Positions 58,420 through 64,000 of a stretch of 64,000 nt of DNA are shown in pieces. Numbering within the stretch: the first letter of the stretch is position 1; each line of letters begins with the position of its first letter. This stretch comes from Epiperipatus broadwayi. Its lineage: Eukaryota; Onychophora; Udeonychophora; Euonychophora; Peripatidae. The position numbers were made by a program, and so were the translations under genes. Location of the stretch: assembly GCA_028023455.1 (NCBI GenBank), contig JAQFVV010006312.1, positions 2,006,163 to 2,070,162 on the forward strand. The letters run 5' to 3'. Under the pieces are notes generated by a model. That model worked only from the letters and a program-made list of their open reading frames with translations, was not told the origin of the DNA and made no database searches.

Positions 58420-59155
58420 ATATTTCATGCTGAAATAGCTCTTGTCAGTGGGGCAGATTACTATATCCCACAAATATATACAATCAGTAATCAGTTTACA
58501 TTAAGATAGAAAATCTTCTAATTTTAATGGACAAGCTTCAATCTTCTTCACTCTTCAATATCTTCGGCCATCAATATCATTGAAAATTTGAGGATGAAAT
58601 GATATTGGAGATCATTTATCCTTTTCACATGTATGTGGCCACATGTATCAGATCTATAAGATGGAGTGAATAGCTGTAGGGAGTTTGAATGTCTGATTCC
58701 AAATCCTATCTAATTACATTAAATTTGGTGTAGACAATATACATATATTTACCGAATACATATTCAACCTGTATTCTGTTCATTCCTCTTTTTTATATTT
58801 AAATGGAAATATCAAAGTTCTATATGTGAAGGGTCAGAGTGACTTAAAGTCAACATGTGAATGGCAATAATATGAGTCTTCTATCATTGAATTTTCAATG
58901 ATATGAATGGCCGAAGAGTTGAAGGGTGAAGAAGATTGAAGCTTGTTCGTTAAAGTATGAAAATTTGCTATCTTAATATAAACTGAGCATGATGAGTATT
59001 GTTCAGCATGAAATATGTGTATTAGTCATCATTTATCTTTTTCATATGTATGCAATCATATGTATCAATTGTATAAGATGGAATGGATAGCTACAGGGAA
59101 TTTGAAAATTTGAGTTCAAGTCCTGTCTAATAATATTAAATTCTATTTATATAAA
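58420..59155. repeat. Family A cluster: reverse part then two forward units
   Basis: 58420-58600 is reverse (TTTCATGCTGAAATAG, CAGTTTACATTAAGATAGAA, AATGGACAAGCTTCAATCTT). 58605-59029 is a forward unit (GAGATCATTTATCCTTTTCA, CAGAGTGACTTAAAGTCAAC, AATATAAACTGAGCATGATG, GTTCAGCATGAAATATG). A second begins near 59030 with box B-like GAGTTCAAGTCCTG near 59111. The unit length is about 425 bp. Confidence 0.72.
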
Positions 59156-59434
59156 CATATATTAGTTCTATGGATATGACTGACCTGATTGAAAACAGTA
59201 CTAAGCTATATTTTTTTCTAATAAATTATAAACTTTTCAGCATAGTGTACCTTCACTATTTATTTTTTAATATCTCTTCTTGATTTTACTATTGGTTAAT
59301 ATATTAGTTTTTAATATTTATGCAATTTTAAAATGGCTGTTCCTGAAATAAAACAGCTTCACAAGATTCATTTTATTTCTATATGAATCACTGATATTTA
59401 CTACATCTTTTTTTTCTGGAATTATTGCTTATAT

Positions 59435-59560
59435 ATATAACTTTAAACTGACCACAGATTGTTGATCATATGAATAAAAGCATTTGAAAAAGATAAATGG
59501 TCCCAATATGCATTTTATTCTAAACCAGCAACTTTTCATTTGTGTCAGGTCATAGTCTCT
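59435..59560 (-). repeat. Family A fragment, reverse
   Basis: GAAAAAGATAAATGGTCCCA, TATGCATTTTATTCTAAACC and AGCAACTTTTCATTTGTGTC match the reverse of the GGTTCAG-containing end, with divergence. Confidence 0.55.
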
Positions 59561-59990
59561 TATGCATGTTTTTATCACATGATCAGAATTTATCAGTACC
59601 AAATTATTATACTTTATTTTACAAGTGTCAAAATTTCTGCACTCATGACTTTGACATTTGGATGGCTTCTTCATTTGTTGATGGTTCTTATTCCTGGACT
59701 TGGCAATGGTTTTCAGCTTAAACTTTTCCACTTGACAGAGTCAACAATGATATCTCTATTCCCGAATGACTTCAAACTACACAAACAAATATAACTATGA
59801 AGTTCTGGATAAGAATATCAGAATAATTACAGAAAGGGTCAGAATAATAGAACTTCAGATTCATCACTTGTCTTTTGGATCCTTTAATGGATTGGCTATA
59901 GATAACTCCAGAAACTCCCCTGAAATCTGTGGCTTATTTGTCCAATATCTTATTTGCAGATATTTTTATTTTTGATCTATGTTTACAAAA
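59561..59990. other. Unassigned patch of balanced composition
   Basis: The plus strand reads NKYNYEVLDKNIRIITERVR in one frame, and the minus strand reads KPSKCQSHECRNFDTCKIKY. Either may be a decayed transposable-element ORF. No family is recognised and no splice context supports an aminopeptidase exon. Confidence 0.3.
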
Positions 59991-61149
59991 TAACTGCCTG
60001 TTTTTTTTACATTACATCAAATATTTATATTGAAAAGTTAATAGAATCTTTTTACAAGATTTTAATTAACCTTTATGAAAGTCATTTTCACTTCTAATTG
60101 TTAACAACAAAAATACTTTTTGTTTTTAACATACTTTTAGAGTAAATTTTTATTTTTACAATTTTAAAAAACTATTTTGTATTAAATTAAAGTAAAATGT
60201 ATCTTTATAATTACTCTTTCCATATACATTTTTCTGTGCATATAAAAATATATATAACTTTTATTTATTAAAATTATTTAAATAAATCTGTACTTTTTAC
60301 AATGTCTTAGAAATTTTTAAAATATGACATGAAGTATATATATGTAAGCTTATATATATAACTTCAATATAAATATATTAAACCATATATAAAGGTAGAT
60401 TTCCACCTTTATTGTTTAGAGAAGGTTTCCATGACAACAGATTGAGATTGTGATTGATAAAGATATTGTTTAAGTGTTGACTGCTTTCATGTATATATTA
60501 TAAATCTATTTTGGAACAAACAAGTCCATATACAATACTAAAATATTCACTAGCAAGATTTCCAAAAAATTATTTAAATGAATTTGTAAATAATTCTTGG
60601 ATTTTGTTATATTAGTGTTAACATATTTCATTAGGTAAAAAATAATCACTTTTATTGGACTTTCCGTTTATTATATTACAATCAAGAATTGTTGCTCAAA
60701 AAATTGAAACTTTATTAGTTGTCATTTTTGTTTTTATAGTAATCAAGCCAACTCAAGGCTTCAAATATTAATTTCATACAAGCCAGCTTACAGTTTCAAA
60801 TTTTCATTTAGATGAAATTCTAATACTTTTAATGAACATGTAAAAAATATATGGTTCATTTATTCTATGAATAGGTTTATATTTACATAGTGATAAGCTA
60901 TAAAATTATTTATGTACTCATTAAAATCATTAGAATTCCATCTTTTTGAAACTGTAAAAACAACAATGGCCATTAATAAAAAGTTTCAGCTTTTTTTGAT
61001 ATCAATATTTGATTTAGTACCAAATTGAAGATTACATAAAAGTAATCATTATTTACCTAAGTAAATGTATTGACATTGATATAACAAAAAGTGAATATTA
61101 TTGACAAGTTTATTTAAATGACTCTTTTTGAGAATTTCCTTAATAACTA
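59991..61149. other. AT-rich segment before LINE copy 2, no feature
   Basis: No exon or repeat pair was recognised. Composition changes sharply near 61150. Confidence 0.5.
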
Positions 61150-61520
61150 TTGAAAATATCAATCCTTGCCAAACACCGGTAGATTCTGCCGCTTCCTGGT
61201 CTGCAGATGAGATGGAGAGATTCATCACTCCTAGCACCAGTCATAAAAGAAAACCATGGGTTGTATCTAGTCCTAGCTCAGGAGAAGAAGAGATGGCATT
61301 TCCAGTGAGGCAAAAGTCGAAACCCACAATTTCAAATGCAACGAACAATAAACATAAAGGAGCCACAGAAAAGAAACGCAAGATTAATCTTCCATCTGAT
61401 TTGTTAACTGGTTATCCTACCAATGGTTTGCCTGTGGACCTCCCCACTTCAGATTTAAACATCCCTCAAAACATTCACAAGGAAATTAATAAAAAAAAGA
61501 GTCTGCTGATGCTTCATTGA
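61150..61520 (+). pseudogene. LINE copy 2 ORF1, C-terminal tail only
   Basis: The frame reads AASWSADEMERFITPSTSHK, then SPSSGEEEMAFPVRQK and NLPSDLLTGYPTNGLPVDLP, and ends at 61520 before the ORF2 region. It is Ser/Thr/Lys-rich like the ORF1 tail of copy 1, without the zinc knuckle. The assignment rests on position and composition, not on a motif. Confidence 0.6.
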
Positions 61521-61580
61521 AACCGCCTGCGGTGGAGTCTAGCGGGCCATCTTGCAATGGATAACAATAAATGTTTAATC

Positions 61581-63954
61581 GCTGCTGTCACGACCGAGGG
61601 AATTAATACCTCGGTCGTATTAATGCCATCAGGCATTTCTTTAGGCAAAACTCACCACATATGTTGTTCATAGGTGAAACAAAATATCACCTAAACTCAA
61701 ACTACTTCATAAAATCAGAACTTAGTAAAATAGGTTTCACCCATTTATCTACAGGTCATGTTGCTAGGGGAGGAGTTGGGGTAATAATAAATAATCTTCT
61801 GGCTCCAACCTCCTTCAGAACAATTTATCTAGATCAGAACCTAATTGCCTTGGAGTTTACCTTCTCCCTGAATACTTTCAATGTGATTTATGTATACAGC
61901 GCCAATGTTCATGCAACATTGCTGAAAATAGTCCACACAATTAACCTAATTACTAATAATAATAATGCACCTACCATTCTGCTCGGTGACTTTAACATCT
62001 CCTATGAATCCTTCACAAAGAAATATTTACCCCTACTCAACAAAGTATTTCTCAATGGGAGGGGATTCTTTCCACCTGATGCATTTTCATTCTATACAAA
62101 AAACAGTCGTACACTCATTGATCTAATGTTCTACTCGGCCGGAATTGCACTATGGGATAGAGGCTAAACTGCAACCGACAGCCTTTTCAGATCATTTTGC
62201 GATTATGGCATCCATAGAGCTGAACAACTTTCAACAAATTAAAGTCAACCGGAGTCTCAGAATGTTCACTAAAACCAACGCCACTGAGGCATTCTTCTCA
62301 GAGGCCTACATTCTTTTTCACAAGGTGAACCTCATATACCTACACCCGGTCGAGGCCTGGAGTACATTTATAGGCATTATTCAGTCACTGATTGCTCAAT
62401 ACACCTTCAAGCTTAAGGGAACAACAACACTGATGCGTGAATTAGACAGCCTGAACTGGAAAATTAAAAACTTCAATGGTCAGGATCACAACATTGAATA
62501 CTTACTTGAGTTAAAAACTTCATACAGATCAAAACAATCAGCAGTAGCAGAGATAATAGCTACAAAAAATGCAAAGAATTACCTGCCAGCTCAACATTGC
62601 TGGACCCGGGGCTATCTCAGGTGGGCTCTGGGGGTCAGAAAGAAACAGGAGGTTCCTACTTCATTGCTCATCAATGGTGGTAGCCTTACTGGTGCGAATA
62701 TGATTTTACACATAGAGAACCACTTTCAAAACCTTCTCTTAGGTCACCGCACAAACCCTGCCTTGGAGTGGGTGGGCACAACCGGAGAGGCAGATCATGG
62801 TATTACACTCCAAGACATCACCAGTAGGTTGCAGGGTCTCCCTGACAGTGTTCATCCTGGGATTCATGCTATCCCGAAGTTTGTGTTCACTCACTTAATT
62901 TTTTTTACTGCGAGGATTATATTAAACATGTTAACCTACCTCGCCATTGAAAGGAGAGTAATTCCTAACCTATATCCAATCACCATGGTTCCATTCATTA
63001 AAAAGAACCGGGATCCTACCTCTCTTAGCAGTATCAGACCAATATCGATGACACCAATTTTGTTCAAAGTCATGGAGGGTATAATAAAAGAAAAAATTCA
63101 GAATGCCATTTTACAGGATATATCGGCCTCTCAATATGCAAGGAGGGGATCATCGGCACTGACTGCAATTGGCGAAGTGAAAATTCTGCTTGATCACATT
63201 AGATCTAACAGAAAATCCCGGCCTGTGGCAGTCCAGCTGGATGTGTCCAATGCTTTTGATACAGTAGATGTCAACATTCTTCTTGAATTGCTATCTCAGT
63301 TGGACATATCAAAACAGATAATTCAGATATTGGACAATCTCCTGAATAATAGGCATATTCATATTTCCATAAATGGACATTACTCAGATGGTTTGGCCCT
63401 TCAAGATCCATTCCACAAGGTTCACCGTTGAGTGGTCTTTTGTTCATAAAGTACATCGACCCTCTGATTAAAGAGCTAGATCAGCTACCAGGTATATATG
63501 TGCCCGGCTTAAGAAAAACATCAAGGTTTTTGCATACATGGATGACATACTTGTGATTCTTCCATCTCGTAAATATCTGAAGACCCTTCATTCCATAATT
63601 ACCAATTATACTAAAGATTATAAATTATCCATCAATCCTCACAAGTCGTCATCCTGGTGCATCAACACTGGTAGGAAAATACTATCCAATTTTTTAGCGG
63701 AACCTCAGTGTTTTCTGGGGTTTCCTATCTTCAAGTCACAGACTGCTATGTCTGTCTGCCTACAAAAATCCATCATAAGCAATGCTACTAAGGTGGTTCA
63801 GTCGCTGTCAAGGACATACCTGTCCCTACAAGGGAAGATTGCTCTTATTAATATGAAGATTATGGCGAGCATAAATTACTACCTGCCAATAATGTCAGTT
63901 ACCAAATTATTCACTTTACAGATTCAGAGGCTCTGTGGTCCGACCTCTCCATAA
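61581..63954 (+). pseudogene. LINE copy 2 ORF2: endonuclease and RT, several frameshifts
   Basis: IAAVTTEGIN near 61580 corresponds to the ORF2 start of copy 1, followed by a frame change into MLFIGETKYHLN (catalytic Glu kept), then GVGVIINNLL and LLGDFNISYESF. Another shift near 62150 leads to AFSDHFAIMASIEL, the end of the nuclease. The RT runs 62145-63431 with SSIRPISMTPILFKVMEG and QLDVSNAFDTV. A third shift near 63400 gives IPQGSPLSGLLF, and a fourth near 63508 gives FAYMDDILVI, with YMDD at 63535-63546. The catalytic residues are intact although the reading frame is not. The protein would act in target-primed reverse transcription. Confidence 0.88.
61590..61618. repeat. Perfect 10-bp inverted repeat at the start of LINE copy 2 ORF2
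   Basis: ACGACCGAGG (61590-61599) and CCTCGGTCGT (61609-61618) are exact complements around a 9-nt spacer, GAATTAATA. The GC-rich stem stands out locally. Confidence 0.9.
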
Positions 63955-64000
63955 GAGCTGACCACAGAGCATCCGCAGACTTCAGTTTCACAGGAAACAG

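Larger units (their letters stand above)
61150..64000 (+). mobile_element. Non-LTR retrotransposon (LINE), copy 2, 5'-truncated, 3' end outside window
   Basis: The translation is homologous to LINE copy 1 throughout ORF2 (for example QHCWTRGYLRWALG against QHCWTRGYIRWALG). It is clearly diverged, and its base composition is balanced rather than A/C-rich. The abrupt composition change near 61150 inside ORF1 marks the truncated 5' end. At least three frame changes show it is dead. It has the same orientation as copy 1. Confidence 0.9.

Overview
The window is AT-rich invertebrate nuclear DNA, roughly 25-30% G+C by eye. It holds one spliced host gene with very long introns, packed in retroelement relics, foldback elements and microsatellites. 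There is no bacterial gene organisation, and the long bacterial-style ORFs all belong to retroelements. The phylum cannot be settled from the sequence. A metazoan with 3-14 kb introns, CR1, RTE, Penelope-like and Ty3/gypsy relics and many palindromic elements would fit several invertebrate groups, such as arachnids or molluscs.

Host gene: five exons on the + strand (14125-14243, 28632-28835, 41755-41843, 44656-44760, 55466-55636) join in compatible phases into about 229 residues. They match the part of an M1-family (aminopeptidase N / glutamyl aminopeptidase-like) zinc metallopeptidase from the GYYRVNYD motif into the ERAP1-like C-terminal helical domain. The catalytic domain (GAMEN, HExxH) and the last C-terminal exons were not found here. 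They probably lie outside the window, so most of the window would be intron.

Layout. 1-4658: a nearly complete LINE (ORF1 with RRM-like segment and zinc knuckle; ORF2 with endonuclease, reverse transcriptase and C-terminal CCHC), ORF2 broken by one TGA, followed by a possible 3' transduced tail with its own AATAAA and A23. 4919-11600: AT-rich DNA with five hairpin elements and dinucleotide repeats. 11600-13400: Penelope-like relic with an internal inverted duplication. 14125-17000: first exon, a degraded copy of that exon's end, and a long inverted repeat. 17000-28600: intron with a reverse-strand Ty3/gypsy relic and two MITEs. 29100-33475: decayed CR1-type LINE with PHD, SGNH esterase, endonuclease and RT remnants. 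33.5-41.7 kb: dispersed repeat family A, a GC-rich tRNA-like island and palindromes. 41.7-55.6 kb: three exons, a TA-flanked MITE, an RTE-type 3' fragment and a possible hAT relic. 55.6-61.1 kb: more family A copies and short tandem repeats. 61150-64000: a second LINE, diverged from but homologous to the first, running off the window.

The only likely functional protein-coding content is the aminopeptidase gene. Nothing here forms an operon or a multi-gene system. The more unusual material is structural: inverted repeats inside introns that could fold in the pre-mRNA, a partial exon duplication beside one of them, and a compact GC-rich structured element.
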